Positions 26,424-36,327 of a stretch of DNA of 64,000 nt are shown piece by piece. Each line of letters opens with the position of its first letter. Position 1 is the first letter of the stretch. Under the pieces are notes generated by a model. That model was not told the origin of the DNA, made no database searches, and saw only the letters and a list, made by a program, of their open reading frames with translations. Position numbers and translations under genes: made by a program. Source of the DNA: Sphingobacteriales bacterium (GTDB lineage Bacteria > Bacteroidota > Bacteroidia > Chitinophagales > UBA2359); NCBI GenBank assembly GCA_016706405.1, contig JADJJT010000003.1, forward strand, positions 310,001-374,000, written 5' to 3'.

Positions 26424-27803
26424 ATGAAAAATCCATTTCAACCTTTAAATTATTCTCTTGTAAAGATGCAAAAAAACTGTCTTTGGGTGTTTTCTATCCG
26501 GATAAAAAAGAGTTTACTGCTATTTTATCTTTTATTTACTACTCTTTTTAATCAGCAAACAGTAAACGCGCAAACAGAACTTCGATACGAAAACGCTGTT
26601 TACCACCCGCAAATTGCCAGCGTTGAACTTTTGGTAAACGGAAAAATTGCCAATTTACCCGTCATAGACTTGCAACAGCAGGGCATTTTTACGCTTGAAT
26701 TTGACTGGTTGGGCGATGAGCAACCTACGTTAAGCTACAAGCTACTGCATTGTAATGCGCGCTGGCAACCCGACGATTTAATGCCATTCGATTTTATGGA
26801 CGGTTTTAGTACCGGCGACATTGAAGATTACCGCCCCTCGCGCGGCACAAAACAACCCTACACGCACTACCTGTTACCCTTGCCCAACCGCGACATGCGC
26901 CGTTTTTTAAAATCGGGCAATTATTTGTTGGCAGTATATTTGCCCAACAAAAAAGACGACAATATTTTATTGTCGCATCGTTTAGTGGTTGCCGACTTGC
27001 AGGTTGGTATTGAAGCCCAAGCCTTAACCCCCGGAAGGCTTACCTTGCAAGGAACGCATCAACAATTAGATTTTGCCCTAGATTTTGGTACAAATAATAA
27101 GTTTTTTTTGCCACAACAGGAAATTACCGTTTATGTGCTTCAAAATGGCCGTTGGGATAATGCGTTGGTAAACCCGCAACCTGCATTTATGTACGACCAT
27201 CGTTGGGTTTATGGGCAAGGGCAGCCTTTTTATTTTTCGGGAGGTAGCGATTTTAGGTATTTCGATACGCAAAGTTTATTGCACTGGAACGATGAAATTG
27301 CCAATATACTGTATTATGACGACCCCGAACAGGCTACGCAAGTAATTTTGCAACCCGACGAGTCAAAAACTTCGATGCGAGGGCGAGTGCGTGCAAACAT
27401 TGGCGACCTTAACGGCGCATTTGTAATTGGCAACGCCGACGGGCTATTAGTTCGCAACGACCCCGACTATGTTTGGGTGCAGTTCTTTTTACCCGCAATC
27501 AATCCATGGCCTAACGCGCAGTTGTATTTGTTAGGAGCATTTACCAACTGGCAACTTTTACCTCAATTTTCGCTCGATTACGATGCTCAAAAAAGGCAAT
27601 ATACTAAAAATATTTACCTAAAACAAGGCTATTATAACTATTTATACGTTTTAAACAGCGAAAATACTACCATAGACCTGGCCGCCTTTGAAGAAAACAG
27701 ATACAACACCGAAAACGATTATTATTTTTTAGTTTACTGGACACCATTTGGCAGCCAGTACGACCAATTAATTGGTTTTAAAAGATTAAACACTTTGTAT
27801 TAA
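26424..27803 (+). CDS. type IX secretion system plug protein (DUF5103)
   Basis: 459 residues. A membrane-type signal (KKSLLLFYLLFTTLFNQQ, cleavage after VNAQ) is preceded by a polar stretch, so an internal ATG (26466) may be the true start. The body carries the family motifs IASVELLVNG, LEFDWLGDEQPTLSYKLLHC, GFSTGDIEDYRPS and AVYLPNKKDDNILLSHRLVV. The C-terminal half has QLYLLGAFTNWQL and YYNYLYVLNSEN. Proteins of this family close the SprA translocon on the periplasmic side until cargo arrives. Fits the several T9SS cargo genes in the window. Confidence 0.88.
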   Translation: MKNPFQPLNYSLVKMQKNCLWVFSIRIKKSLLLFYLLFTTLFNQQTVNAQTELRYENAVYHPQIASVELLVNGKIANLPVIDLQQQGIFTLEFDWLGDEQPTLSYKLLHCNARWQPDDLMPFDFMDGFSTGDIEDYRPSRGTKQPYTHYLLPLPNRDMRRFLKSGNYLLAVYLPNKKDDNILLSHRLVVADLQVGIEAQALTPGRLTLQGTHQQLDFALDFGTNNKFFLPQQEITVYVLQNGRWDNALVNPQPAFMYDHRWVYGQGQPFYFSGGSDFRYFDTQSLLHWNDEIANILYYDDPEQATQVILQPDESKTSMRGRVRANIGDLNGAFVIGNADGLLVRNDPDYVWVQFFLPAINPWPNAQLYLLGAFTNWQLLPQFSLDYDAQKRQYTKNIYLKQGYYNYLYVLNSENTTIDLAAFEENRYNTENDYYFLVYWTPFGSQYDQLIGFKRLNTLY

Positions 27804-27917
27804 ATTTATAAGACCGTGTAACTATAACCAAAAATAGCCTATCTTAGCCCCAAATTTTGTCCCGCCGCTTAACCTTATTTCAATTTAACGACCAACCAAC
27901 CAACTTAACCCGTAACC

Positions 27918-28508
27918 GTGCAAAAATTTGACCTTGAAAAAATCGCCTCCGGATTATTACCCGAACCCGGACGTTTATTGTTGGCAGAACCGTATTTATT
28001 AAATCCGGATTTTTGGCGAACTGTAATCTTGCTCTGCGACCACAACGAAAAAGGCTCGTTTGGTTTGGTGCTTAACCGAAAATTAAAACTTACACTTGGC
28101 GATGTAATACCCGATTTAAGTTTTTTTGTGGCACCCCTGCATTACGGAGGCCCTGTTCAGCCCGACACCCTGCATTATTTACACCGCGCAGAAGATAATA
28201 ACGCAATTAAAGAAAGTATTTTGTTGTATGACCAAGTGCGTTGGGGAGGCGATTTTGACGATTTATGCCAAAAACTTCACCGTTACGAAATACTTCCCAA
28301 TGATATTAGGTTTTTTGTGGGCTATTCAGGCTGGGATGAAAATCAGTTAAAAAATGAAATTAGCGAAAACTCGTGGATAGTAGCCGACAGCACCAACGAA
28401 GACATTTTTGCCGAAAAACCAAGCAAACTTTGGCACGAAGTTTTGCGCAGCATGGGTGGTATTTATGCAAGTATTGCCAATTTTCCTGAACATCCTATGT
28501 TAAATTAA
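27918..28508 (+). CDS. yqgE: YqgE/AlgH family protein
   Basis: 196 residues with a GTG start. The family pattern is complete: PGRLLLAEPYLLNPDFWRTV, LLCDHNEKGSFGLVLNR (about 37-53), LHYGGPVQPDTLHYLH (about 74-89), and FFVGYSGWDENQLKNEI (about 133-149). The family was named after a Pseudomonas alginate regulator, but its molecular role is unsettled. Cytosolic. Placed 114 bases after the T9SS plug gene, perhaps co-transcribed. Confidence 0.93.
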   Translation: MQKFDLEKIASGLLPEPGRLLLAEPYLLNPDFWRTVILLCDHNEKGSFGLVLNRKLKLTLGDVIPDLSFFVAPLHYGGPVQPDTLHYLHRAEDNNAIKESILLYDQVRWGGDFDDLCQKLHRYEILPNDIRFFVGYSGWDENQLKNEISENSWIVADSTNEDIFAEKPSKLWHEVLRSMGGIYASIANFPEHPMLN

Positions 28509-28723
28509 ACAATAACCTAAATAAACAAATTAACACAAGTATTGAGTGCCTGTTTAAGCAAATATGTTGATTACTTTTGAAACCATGACTAAGTGCCAAC
28601 TATTTGTTCTGGAATTATGAACTGTTATTTTATCTCGTTTCCGGATTTATTACGTGCCCCACCCTACCCTGTCGCTCAACATTTTTAAGCACAAAATTGC
28701 ATCTAAACTCAAAAATCGTTTTT

Positions 28724-30379
28724 ATGAATTTTAGCATCAAAGGACATATTGTTGATGCGCTTAACAGCAATTTATTTGCGGGCGAAGTATTTGTTAGCAA
28801 GGGCAAAATACAAAAAATTAAAAAAATTAAAAACTTGCCCGAAAATGCGCCTTATATAATGCCCGGATTTGTTGATGCGCATTTACATACCGAAAGCTCG
28901 ATGCTTACACCTGCCGAGTTTGGGCGTTTGGCTGTAGCACATGGCACCGTTGGCTGTATTTGCGACCCACACGAAATTGCCAACGTTTTAGGGGTCGAAG
29001 GGGTATTTTATATGTTGCAAAATGCTAAAAAAACAGCCTGCAAATGCTTTTTTGGCGCTCCATCGTGTGTGCCAGCCACTAACTACGAAACAGCAGGCAA
29101 TGAAATAACCCTGCAAAATTATACCGACCTATTCAAAGTAAATGCAGTATTTTTTTTAAGCGAAATGATGAATTACCCAGGTGTAATTTTCAACGACCCC
29201 CAAGTTATGGCTAAAATTGCCCTAGCCAAACAATACAACAAACCCATAGATGGCCACGCGCCCGCCTTACGAGGCAATGACCTCACAAAATATATATCGG
29301 CGGGCATTAGCACCGACCACGAATGTTTTACCCTGCCCGAAGCAATTGAAAAAATTGAAAAAGGCATGAAAATCATAATTCGCGAAGGCTCGGCTGCTAA
29401 AAATTTTAATGCCCTGCATCCCTTGTTCAAAACAAACCCCGATAAACTAATGTTTTGCAGCGATGACAAGCATCCGGATGATTTAGTGCGCGGGCATATT
29501 AATCTGTTGGTAAAACGAGCTTTAAACATTGGTTATCCGTGGCAATTAGTACTTAAAGCCGCTTGTGTTCATCCGGTCAAACATTACAAGGTAAATATAG
29601 GTTTGTTGCAGCCCGGAGACGCAGCCGATTTTATTTTGGTTGACAACTTAACCGACCTTACGGTACTGAAAACCTATATTAACGGCGAGTTGGTTGCCGA
29701 AAATGGCAAATCTTTGTTGCCTTTTGTAAAAGAAACCAAAAAACCAAACTTTTTTAAAGCAAAACCAAAACAACCCGGAGATTTTAAACTGCAGGCGGGT
29801 AAACATAAAAAAATAAGAGTTATTGAGGCAATTGAAGGCCAGCTAATTACCAACGAGCTAATTTTGCCAATTACAAATAAAAGCAGCGATGGCTGTATTT
29901 TGGCTGACCCCAAAGCCGATATTTTAAAAATTGCCGTTGTAAACAGATATTCCGCTAATGCACCTATAGCGGTTGGTTTTATCCGGAATTTTGGGCTTAC
30001 CCAAGGAGCTATTGCCGCTTCGGTGGCCCACGACTCGCACAATATTGTTGTTGTCGGTGTATCCGATGAAGATATTTGTGAAGCCGTAAATTTAATAATT
30101 GTCAAAAAAGGAGGATTGGCAGTAACCTGTGCCGAAAAAAATATTCGAGCTATATTGCCATTGCCGCTTGCAGGCATTATGACCACTGCCAATGGTTTTA
30201 CTGTAGCCAAACAATACACTAAAATTGATAAATTAGCCAAACAACTTGGCACCAAACTTTCGGCGCCCTTTATGACCTTGTCGTTTATGGCTTTGCTGGT
30301 AATACCCTCTTTAAAACTAAGCGATAAAGGCTTGTTTAATGGGCAAACATTTAGTTTTACAGCAGTTTTAACCGATTAG
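28724..30379 (+). CDS. ade: adenine deaminase
   Basis: 551 residues from ATG 28724. The open frame reaches 28604, but the extra 40 codons do not look like protein. Amidohydrolase fold with PGFVDAHLHTESSM, DPHEIANVLGVEG, DGHAPALRG, STDHECFT and FCSDDKHPDDL metal and substrate motifs. The C-terminal AdeC-type domain has AASVAHDSHNIVVVGVSDED and ILPLPLAGIMT. It deaminates adenine to hypoxanthine with a bimetal centre in purine salvage, in the cytosol. Ends 3 bases before the converging fbp gene. Possible -7 box TACTTTTG at 28572. Confidence 0.95.
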   Translation: MNFSIKGHIVDALNSNLFAGEVFVSKGKIQKIKKIKNLPENAPYIMPGFVDAHLHTESSMLTPAEFGRLAVAHGTVGCICDPHEIANVLGVEGVFYMLQNAKKTACKCFFGAPSCVPATNYETAGNEITLQNYTDLFKVNAVFFLSEMMNYPGVIFNDPQVMAKIALAKQYNKPIDGHAPALRGNDLTKYISAGISTDHECFTLPEAIEKIEKGMKIIIREGSAAKNFNALHPLFKTNPDKLMFCSDDKHPDDLVRGHINLLVKRALNIGYPWQLVLKAACVHPVKHYKVNIGLLQPGDAADFILVDNLTDLTVLKTYINGELVAENGKSLLPFVKETKKPNFFKAKPKQPGDFKLQAGKHKKIRVIEAIEGQLITNELILPITNKSSDGCILADPKADILKIAVVNRYSANAPIAVGFIRNFGLTQGAIAASVAHDSHNIVVVGVSDEDICEAVNLIIVKKGGLAVTCAEKNIRAILPLPLAGIMTTANGFTVAKQYTKIDKLAKQLGTKLSAPFMTLSFMALLVIPSLKLSDKGLFNGQTFSFTAVLTD

Positions 30380-30382
30380 AAA

Positions 30383-31414
30383 TTATTGGCTCAAGGCGTT
30401 TGCATCGTATTGATTCATAATATCAATAGCTTTTTGGACTAAATTTCGAGAGCCGATAAAAATAGGTGTTCGTTGGTGTAATTTATCCGGAGTTAGTTCT
30501 AATATGCGCTGATGGCCGTTTGTGGCCATGCCACCTGCTTGTTCAACAATTAACGACATAGGGTTGCACTCGTACAAAAGGCGCAATTTCCCTTGGGGCG
30601 ATTTAGCAGTAGCCGGGTAAATAAAGATTCCTCCCTTAATTAAATTTCTATGAAAATCGGCTACCATCGAGCCAATATAACGCGAACTAAATGGCCGCTT
30701 GGTTGACTTGTCTTCTTCTTTGCAGTATTTAATAAACGCATTTACACCCGTTGAAAACTGCTTTTGGTACGACTCGTTTATAGAATAGATACTGCCGTTT
30801 TCGGGTATCCGGATATTAGGGTGCGAAAGGCAAAACTCACCAATAGAAGGGTCAAGCGTAAAGCCGTTTACAGTTCCATTTTTTGTGGTATAAACCAACA
30901 TAGTTGAGGAGCCATAAATGACATATCCGGCTGCTATTTGTTTATATCCGGGCTGTAAAAAATCGGATAGTGTGCAAACGTCCTCCTCCGAAACTCGCTG
31001 TAAAATTGAAAAAATAGTACCAATTGACACGTTTACATCAATATTTGATGAGCCGTCTAAGGGGTCAATACAAACAACGTACTTAGCATTTTTTGAGTTT
31101 TCTACATCAAAAGCAATAAAATCGTCGTCTTCCTCGGAGGCCACTCCGCAGCATTCGCCGCTATTGCGCAAAGCCGAAATAAAAGTTTCGTTGGCAAATA
31201 CGTCTAATTTTTTAACTTCTTCGCCCTGAATATTACTTTTGCCTGTTGAGCCGAGTATGTCCACTAATCCGGCTTTATTTACTTCGCGGTTTACAATTTT
31301 GGCAGCCAGTTCAATGTCGGTCAATAAGCCCGACAACTCGCCCGTTGCGGTAGCATACTGTTTTTGAGCCAATAAAATAAACTCGTGCAAGGTTATAACT
31401 TTATGTGTAGGCAT
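30383..31414 (-). CDS. fbp: class I fructose-1,6-bisphosphatase
   Basis: 343 residues. Metal and substrate motifs ASEEDDDFIAF (about 94-104), CIDPLDGSSNIDVNVSIGTI (about 115-134), SRYIGSMVADFHRNLIKGGI (about 246-265), and LLYECNPMSLIVEQAGG (about 282-298). It converts fructose-1,6-bisphosphate to fructose-6-phosphate in gluconeogenesis. Typical length for the family. Confidence 0.95.
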   Translation of the reverse strand: MPTHKVITLHEFILLAQKQYATATGELSGLLTDIELAAKIVNREVNKAGLVDILGSTGKSNIQGEEVKKLDVFANETFISALRNSGECCGVASEEDDDFIAFDVENSKNAKYVVCIDPLDGSSNIDVNVSIGTIFSILQRVSEEDVCTLSDFLQPGYKQIAAGYVIYGSSTMLVYTTKNGTVNGFTLDPSIGEFCLSHPNIRIPENGSIYSINESYQKQFSTGVNAFIKYCKEEDKSTKRPFSSRYIGSMVADFHRNLIKGGIFIYPATAKSPQGKLRLLYECNPMSLIVEQAGGMATNGHQRILELTPDKLHQRTPIFIGSRNLVQKAIDIMNQYDANALSQ

Positions 31415-31544
31415 AATTAAAAAAGTTAAGGTGAGAGTTTACGTTTAAAGACGGTAACTAATTAAATTTAGCTGCAAATTTCGGAAAAATTAAGCAAATA
31501 TTTACAAAAAAGTGGTATTTGCCAATCTGTTTTACCGCTTAATG

Positions 31545-31970
31545 TTATACCTTTGAAGTGCCGTAAACAAAATTTAACCTTATTTCAATATCAGGATGTA
31601 AACTTAAAGCCACCGGACACGTTTTAGCTGCGTTCTGTAATATGGTACGCGCTTTGTCGGTAAGATTTATTGCAATTTCATCCGGATAAATAATTGATAC
31701 TTCAATGGCTGCAATTCGTCTTGGTTGTGCTTGCATTATTTTAGTAATATATACCTGGGTTTGGGCAATATTTAGCTCGTGCTTGTTTGCCGCAATGCCC
31801 ATAATGGTAAGCATGCAACTACCTAAGGCCGTTGCAACCAAATCGGTTGGCGAAAAAGCCTCGCCTTTGCCTTGGTTATCTACAGGTGCATCGGTAATAA
31901 TTACCGCACCCGACTGTAAATGGGTTGCTTGTGTGCGCAAATTATCGGTATAAAAAATACGACTCGTCAT
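31545..31970 (-). CDS. OsmC/Ohr-family peroxiredoxin-like protein
   Basis: 141 residues. Two conserved Cys, in ALGSCMLTIMGIAANK (about residue 52) and AAKTCPVALSLHPDIE (about 117), match the reactive pair of OsmC proteins, with GEAFSPTDLVATALG preceding. They reduce organic hydroperoxides with dihydrolipoyl or similar donors in the cytosol. Substrate not determined. Confidence 0.92.
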   Translation of the reverse strand: MTSRIFYTDNLRTQATHLQSGAVIITDAPVDNQGKGEAFSPTDLVATALGSCMLTIMGIAANKHELNIAQTQVYITKIMQAQPRRIAAIEVSIIYPDEIAINLTDKARTILQNAAKTCPVALSLHPDIEIRLNFVYGTSKV

Positions 31971-32023
31971 ATAATAAATATAAATTTAATAAATTGTAGA
32001 AATAAACTTTAAGCTATAATATA

Positions 32024-32878
32024 ATGATTAAAATACATTATTCGATACGTTTTTGCCTAACCTTAATTTTTTTGTTTTTTGCCTCTTTACCCCTATTTGG
32101 GCAGCAAACTATAAGTCAAGACGTGCTAACAGGCGATGATTTGTTGTACCGAAAGGAAATAAGCGGCGGCGGACTTATTCATACAAATGGTTGGGGTTTG
32201 GCCTTTAGACAAAGCAAAATTAACAGTATTTTCAAAAAAACGTTCAAAGAATATAGCTTTACCGTTTTAAAACACCCCCGCGAAGTTAGGCAGCAAAGCC
32301 CATTTACTTCGGCAAATGGCGGTACTGGTGGTTATATTTTTGGCAAAATTAATAATTTTGTAGGCCTTAGCGTTAGCTTTGGAAGGGCGAAAGTTTTAGC
32401 CTCAAAAGCACGCCGCCACGGCATCGAAGTTTCGCTTTTATATGCTGGTGGCCCTTCGTTGGGTATAACCAAACCTTATTATTTAGAAATTATTGAAAAT
32501 TTTGTTGAAGACCGAATTATTACCCGCAATGTAAAATATACCCCCGAAACAGCACAATATTATACCAGCAGCAAAGACCGTATTTTTTGCGCCTCCGGAT
32601 TATTTTATGGCCTAACCGAACTTCGTTTTCATCCGGGTGCTACGGGTAAAATGGCAGTTTTGTTTGATTGGGGCAAAACACATAAAACCATAAAAGCCCT
32701 CGAAGCGGGAGTATCTGTACAGGTACATGCCGCACTCACGCGCGACAAAGGTCAGGAAAACAGCAAACTTAAAATTGGTGCTCCGCCTATAATGGCTACC
32801 AATGATGATTTAAGCATCAAAAATAAATACTTATTTACCAGCCTTTACCTTCAACTAATGCTTGGCGCCCGTAAATAA
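32024..32878 (+). CDS. conserved secreted Bacteroidota protein, barrel-like
   Basis: 284 residues. Signal peptide ending LPLFGQQ. The mature part has alternating hydrophobic strands (GGLIHTNGWGLAFRQSK, VGLSVSFGRAKVL, HGIEVSLLYAGGPSLGITK, LEAGVSVQVHAALTRD, LFTSLYLQLMLGARK) and ends in a strand-like K, suggesting an outer-membrane or periplasmic beta-rich protein. I do not recognise a family with known function. Convergent with the MoaC-MoaB gene 14 bases away. Confidence 0.7.
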   Translation: MIKIHYSIRFCLTLIFLFFASLPLFGQQTISQDVLTGDDLLYRKEISGGGLIHTNGWGLAFRQSKINSIFKKTFKEYSFTVLKHPREVRQQSPFTSANGGTGGYIFGKINNFVGLSVSFGRAKVLASKARRHGIEVSLLYAGGPSLGITKPYYLEIIENFVEDRIITRNVKYTPETAQYYTSSKDRIFCASGLFYGLTELRFHPGATGKMAVLFDWGKTHKTIKALEAGVSVQVHAALTRDKGQENSKLKIGAPPIMATNDDLSIKNKYLFTSLYLQLMLGARK

Positions 32879-32892
32879 ACTATTAGGTTGAG

Positions 32893-33822
32893 TTACGTTT
32901 TCTTTTGTTTGTGTTGATTTCCTTTTCCGACACTAAAAACATGCAATATTGCCGGAAAAACAGCATCGACCGACTCGGCTGCCCCCCTTGTTGAGCCGGG
33001 CAAAGCCATTACTAACGTCTTACCTACAAAGCCCACTACACTCCGCGACAACATAGCGTAAGGAGTACGCTGTTGGCCATAAGCGCGTATGGCTTCGGCT
33101 ATGCCGGGTATTTCGCGGTCAATTAACGGATGCAGAGCCTCGGGGGTTTGGTCGCGTTTTGACAGGCCCGTACCTCCGGTAATAACAACCAAATGAAACT
33201 CTTGCTGGCAAAACTCCAAAACCTGCGTTTTAATTTGCTCAGGTTCATCGGGAATTATGATGTAATCTGGATTTTCGATACCGTATTTTGCCAATTTTTC
33301 AATGATGGTTAAGCCTGCCTTATCTGTTTTTTTTCCGGATGATATTGAGTCAGAGCAAACCATGACAGCCGCCTTTAATTTGCCAATCTCTTCGTCGTTA
33401 AAATCTGACTTTCCACCATGTTTTTCTAATAATTTTATTTGCTGGATTTCAATACCCTTGTCAATGGGCTTCAACATATCGTACATGGTTAAGGCCACCA
33501 CCGATGCCGTGTGCATTGCCTCGACCTCAACGCCTGTTTTGTAAATGGTGTGTATTTCAACAATAATTTGAACAATTAGGTCGGCGGGGTTAATTTGGTA
33601 ATTTATTTGTGTAAATTCAATCGGCAACGGATGGCAGTCGGGTATTAAGTCGCTGGTGCGTTTGGCAGCAAACAATCCGGCTACGCGGGCAACTTCAAAC
33701 ACATCTCCCTTAGGTACTTTTTTGTCTAAAATAGCTGTAAGTGTAGCTGCGCTGCTTAATTTTACCAAGGCTTGCGCGATGGCAACACGCAAAGTGCTTG
33801 TTTTATGTGTAATATTTACCAT
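32893..33822 (-). CDS. moaCB: bifunctional molybdenum cofactor protein MoaC-MoaB
   Basis: 309 residues, a fusion. Residues 1-140 are MoaC (cyclic pyranopterin monophosphate synthase): KGDVFEVARVAGLFAAKRTS, PDCHPLPIEFTQINYQ, GVEVEAMHTASVVALTMYDM. Residues 150-300 are MoaB/MogA (molybdopterin adenylyltransferase): AVMVCSDSISSGKKTDKAG, VVITGGTGLSKRDQTPEALH and ALPGSTRGAAESVDAVFPAI. It makes molybdopterin precursor and activates molybdopterin with AMP. The formate dehydrogenase at the right edge needs this cofactor. Other moa genes are not in the window. Confidence 0.95.
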   Translation of the reverse strand: MVNITHKTSTLRVAIAQALVKLSSAATLTAILDKKVPKGDVFEVARVAGLFAAKRTSDLIPDCHPLPIEFTQINYQINPADLIVQIIVEIHTIYKTGVEVEAMHTASVVALTMYDMLKPIDKGIEIQQIKLLEKHGGKSDFNDEEIGKLKAAVMVCSDSISSGKKTDKAGLTIIEKLAKYGIENPDYIIIPDEPEQIKTQVLEFCQQEFHLVVITGGTGLSKRDQTPEALHPLIDREIPGIAEAIRAYGQQRTPYAMLSRSVVGFVGKTLVMALPGSTRGAAESVDAVFPAILHVFSVGKGNQHKQKKT

Positions 33823-33866
33823 GTAAAAAATTATTATTATTATATCGTATTCAACTTATAAATTAA

Positions 33867-36140
33867 TCACTTGTTTTTCTGACGTTGCTTAAACTCTTCT
33901 AATTTTGTGCGTTCGGCAGTGCGCGGAAAAACATTATTTCCCGTATCGGTATCGGCGGTTAGCAAATTGGGGTCGAGGGTTATGCGGCGCAGCTCCTTTT
34001 TTGTAACAAAAATTTTATTTACCGTTTGCTCGTTTTGTTGCCAAACCTCTGCTGGAATATATGTTTTTGAGGTGGAGCCATCTACATATTCAAACTCAAG
34101 TAACAAGGGCATAACAAGGCCACCTTTGTTCGAAAATTTAACTTCGTAGTAATGATTTTCGGGGCTGAGCAGGGTTTTGTCGCCCGGATCTAAGGTAATA
34201 TATTGTTTTTGATAGCGTTTTTGCGCCAAGATGTTTTGCCAGTATTTGCTATCCTTCATTTTTCCGGATGTCGAAGTATCAGTCTCATTCTGGGTAATAG
34301 GTCGTTCGCTGCTATCTGATTTTTTTTCATCGGGGTTTGTCATCTCTTTTTCTAAGGCTAGAATCGCTTCTTTAACTTCGGGGTCAGTGGGGTCAATTTG
34401 ATACCATTTTACATTATCAATGGCAATATCAACATAATTGGTTGAGTAAAACCACCCGCGCCAAAACCAATCAAGGTCAATTCCGGATGCATCTTCCATT
34501 GTCCGGAAAAAATCGGCAGGCTCAGGATGTTTAAATTTCCATCTGTTGCTATATGTTTTAAAAGCGTAGTCAAATAATTCGTGTCCCATTATTATCTCGC
34601 GCAATATATTGAGGCCGGCAGCCGTTTTGCCGTAGGCATTATTGCCTAATTGTTTAATTGCTTCGGGGTTTGTCATAATAGGTTCAAGGGATTGGGGATC
34701 ACTTTTCATATAATCGGCAATTTTAACTGCCGGACCTCGGCGAGACGGGAAGTTAGGGTCCCAGGCTTGTTCAGTTAAATATTCGATAAAACTATTCAGC
34801 CCCTCGTCAAGCCATGCCCATTGCCTTTCATCACTGTTTATCATCATCGGAAACCAGTTATGCCCCACTTCGTGTATTATAACGCCCTGCATACTATATT
34901 TTGTGCGGTCGCTGTAAGTGCCGTCGCTGTTTGGGCGGCCAAAGTTAAAACAAATCATAGGGTATTCCATTCCAATTTGGTCTGAATGTACCGAGCTGGC
35001 AACTGGGTAAGGATAATCGAAAGTAAATTTCGAGTAAGATTTTAAGGTATGTGCTACTATTTTTGTAGAATATTCGCCCCAAAGCGGGTTGCCTTCTTTG
35101 GGGTAGTACGACATTGCCATTACAAAATTAGTGGGTAATTGTACGCCCATGGCATCCCAAATAAATTTGCGTGAGGTGGCAAAAGCAAAGTCGCGTACAT
35201 TTTCGGCCTTAAAATGCCAGGTTTTTTTAGCCGTGCTTCTTTTAGTTTCGGCTGCCACGGCCTCGTTTTCGGTAACAATGGCCACGGGGATGGCCGATGT
35301 TTTTGATTTTTCAAAACGTTGGCGCTGTTCGGCGGTTAATACTTCGTTTGGGTTTTGCAAACTTCCCGTTGCCCCTAATACGTGGTCGGCGGGGGTGGTA
35401 ATGCGCACATCGTAGTCGCCAAATGTAAGGGCAAACTCGCCCCGCCCTAAAAATTGTTTGTGTTGCCAGCCTTCGACATCGCTATAAACAGCCATTCGCG
35501 GAAAAAACTGGGCTATGGTATATAAACAGTTATCGTCTTTTGCAAAATACTCGTAACCCGAGCGGCCTCCCAAACGCAAGCGGTCGTTAATATTATACCA
35601 CCATTTTATGCTAAAACTATATTTTTCGTTTGGCTGGAGAGGTTTAGGTAGCTCAACACGCATCATGGTTTTAACAACGGTGTAGGGCAAATTATTTTCA
35701 GTTTTTTTGTCGCGTACTAATTCTATTTTGAAGCCGCCATCAAAATCAGCACTAATTTTGGCTATATCTGTAAGCGAAGGGTGGTCATCGAAAGTAGAAT
35801 TTTGAACAAGGGGAGTTTCGCTATTTTTATCGAACAGGTTTTGGTCTAACTGAAGCCATAAATAATCTAATACATCCGGAGAATTGTTGTAATAGGTAAT
35901 GGTTTCCTCGCCCGAAAGTCGTCTTTTTTCGTCGTCTAAAACAATATCCATAGTGTAATCGGCACGCATTTGCCAATATTGGTGGCCTGGTGCGCCTGCT
36001 GCATTGCGGTAAACATTGGGCGTGGGCAATTCTTCTTGTAGTTGTTTAAATTTGCTCTTATCTTGCGCTATAACTGTAGTTTGAGCAAAAGTAAAAGTAA
36101 GTAAGGCAAACAAAAATATCCGGATTAAAAAGATAGGCAT
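33867..36140 (-). CDS. M1-family zinc metallopeptidase
   Basis: 757 residues with a signal peptide (MPIFLIRIFLFALLTFTFAQ). Zinc site HEVGHNW with the third ligand in DEGLNSF, the HExxH-x18-E arrangement, about residues 421-446. A GMEYP segment (QIGMEYPMICFN) upstream is the M1 substrate-binding region, with Gly-x-Met-Glu. A TMEDASGIDLDWFWRGWFYS segment follows. A secreted or periplasmic peptidase. C-terminal strand-rich domain; no T9SS signature. A minus-strand -7 box TAAATTTG lies at 36165-36172, just before the start. Confidence 0.92.
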   Translation of the reverse strand: MPIFLIRIFLFALLTFTFAQTTVIAQDKSKFKQLQEELPTPNVYRNAAGAPGHQYWQMRADYTMDIVLDDEKRRLSGEETITYYNNSPDVLDYLWLQLDQNLFDKNSETPLVQNSTFDDHPSLTDIAKISADFDGGFKIELVRDKKTENNLPYTVVKTMMRVELPKPLQPNEKYSFSIKWWYNINDRLRLGGRSGYEYFAKDDNCLYTIAQFFPRMAVYSDVEGWQHKQFLGRGEFALTFGDYDVRITTPADHVLGATGSLQNPNEVLTAEQRQRFEKSKTSAIPVAIVTENEAVAAETKRSTAKKTWHFKAENVRDFAFATSRKFIWDAMGVQLPTNFVMAMSYYPKEGNPLWGEYSTKIVAHTLKSYSKFTFDYPYPVASSVHSDQIGMEYPMICFNFGRPNSDGTYSDRTKYSMQGVIIHEVGHNWFPMMINSDERQWAWLDEGLNSFIEYLTEQAWDPNFPSRRGPAVKIADYMKSDPQSLEPIMTNPEAIKQLGNNAYGKTAAGLNILREIIMGHELFDYAFKTYSNRWKFKHPEPADFFRTMEDASGIDLDWFWRGWFYSTNYVDIAIDNVKWYQIDPTDPEVKEAILALEKEMTNPDEKKSDSSERPITQNETDTSTSGKMKDSKYWQNILAQKRYQKQYITLDPGDKTLLSPENHYYEVKFSNKGGLVMPLLLEFEYVDGSTSKTYIPAEVWQQNEQTVNKIFVTKKELRRITLDPNLLTADTDTGNNVFPRTAERTKLEEFKQRQKNK

Positions 36141-36164
36141 AAATTGGGCTAATTTTTAGGCAGG

Positions 36165-36172
36165 CAAATTTA
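36165..36172 (-). promoter_or_regulatory. -7 box (TAAATTTG) of the M1 peptidase gene
   Basis: TAnnTTTG on the minus strand, 25 bases before the start codon. Confidence 0.45.
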
Positions 36173-36327
36173 ATACATTTTTTCGCAAGATCATCATTTT
36201 CACTTTCCGGAAAGCTGAATTTCAAGGGGCAGTAAAAGCTTAGAATGGTTCAATTTTATAGCCGGATAAGGACAAGTTAATTTCTATTTTATATCTATTC
36301 GCAAGCGGCCTTAAATATTCCGGATAT

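Noticed and set aside
29674..30255. 193-residue minus-strand ORF opposite adenine deaminase
   Set aside because: Antisense shadow of the well-supported ade gene, with no domain pattern.
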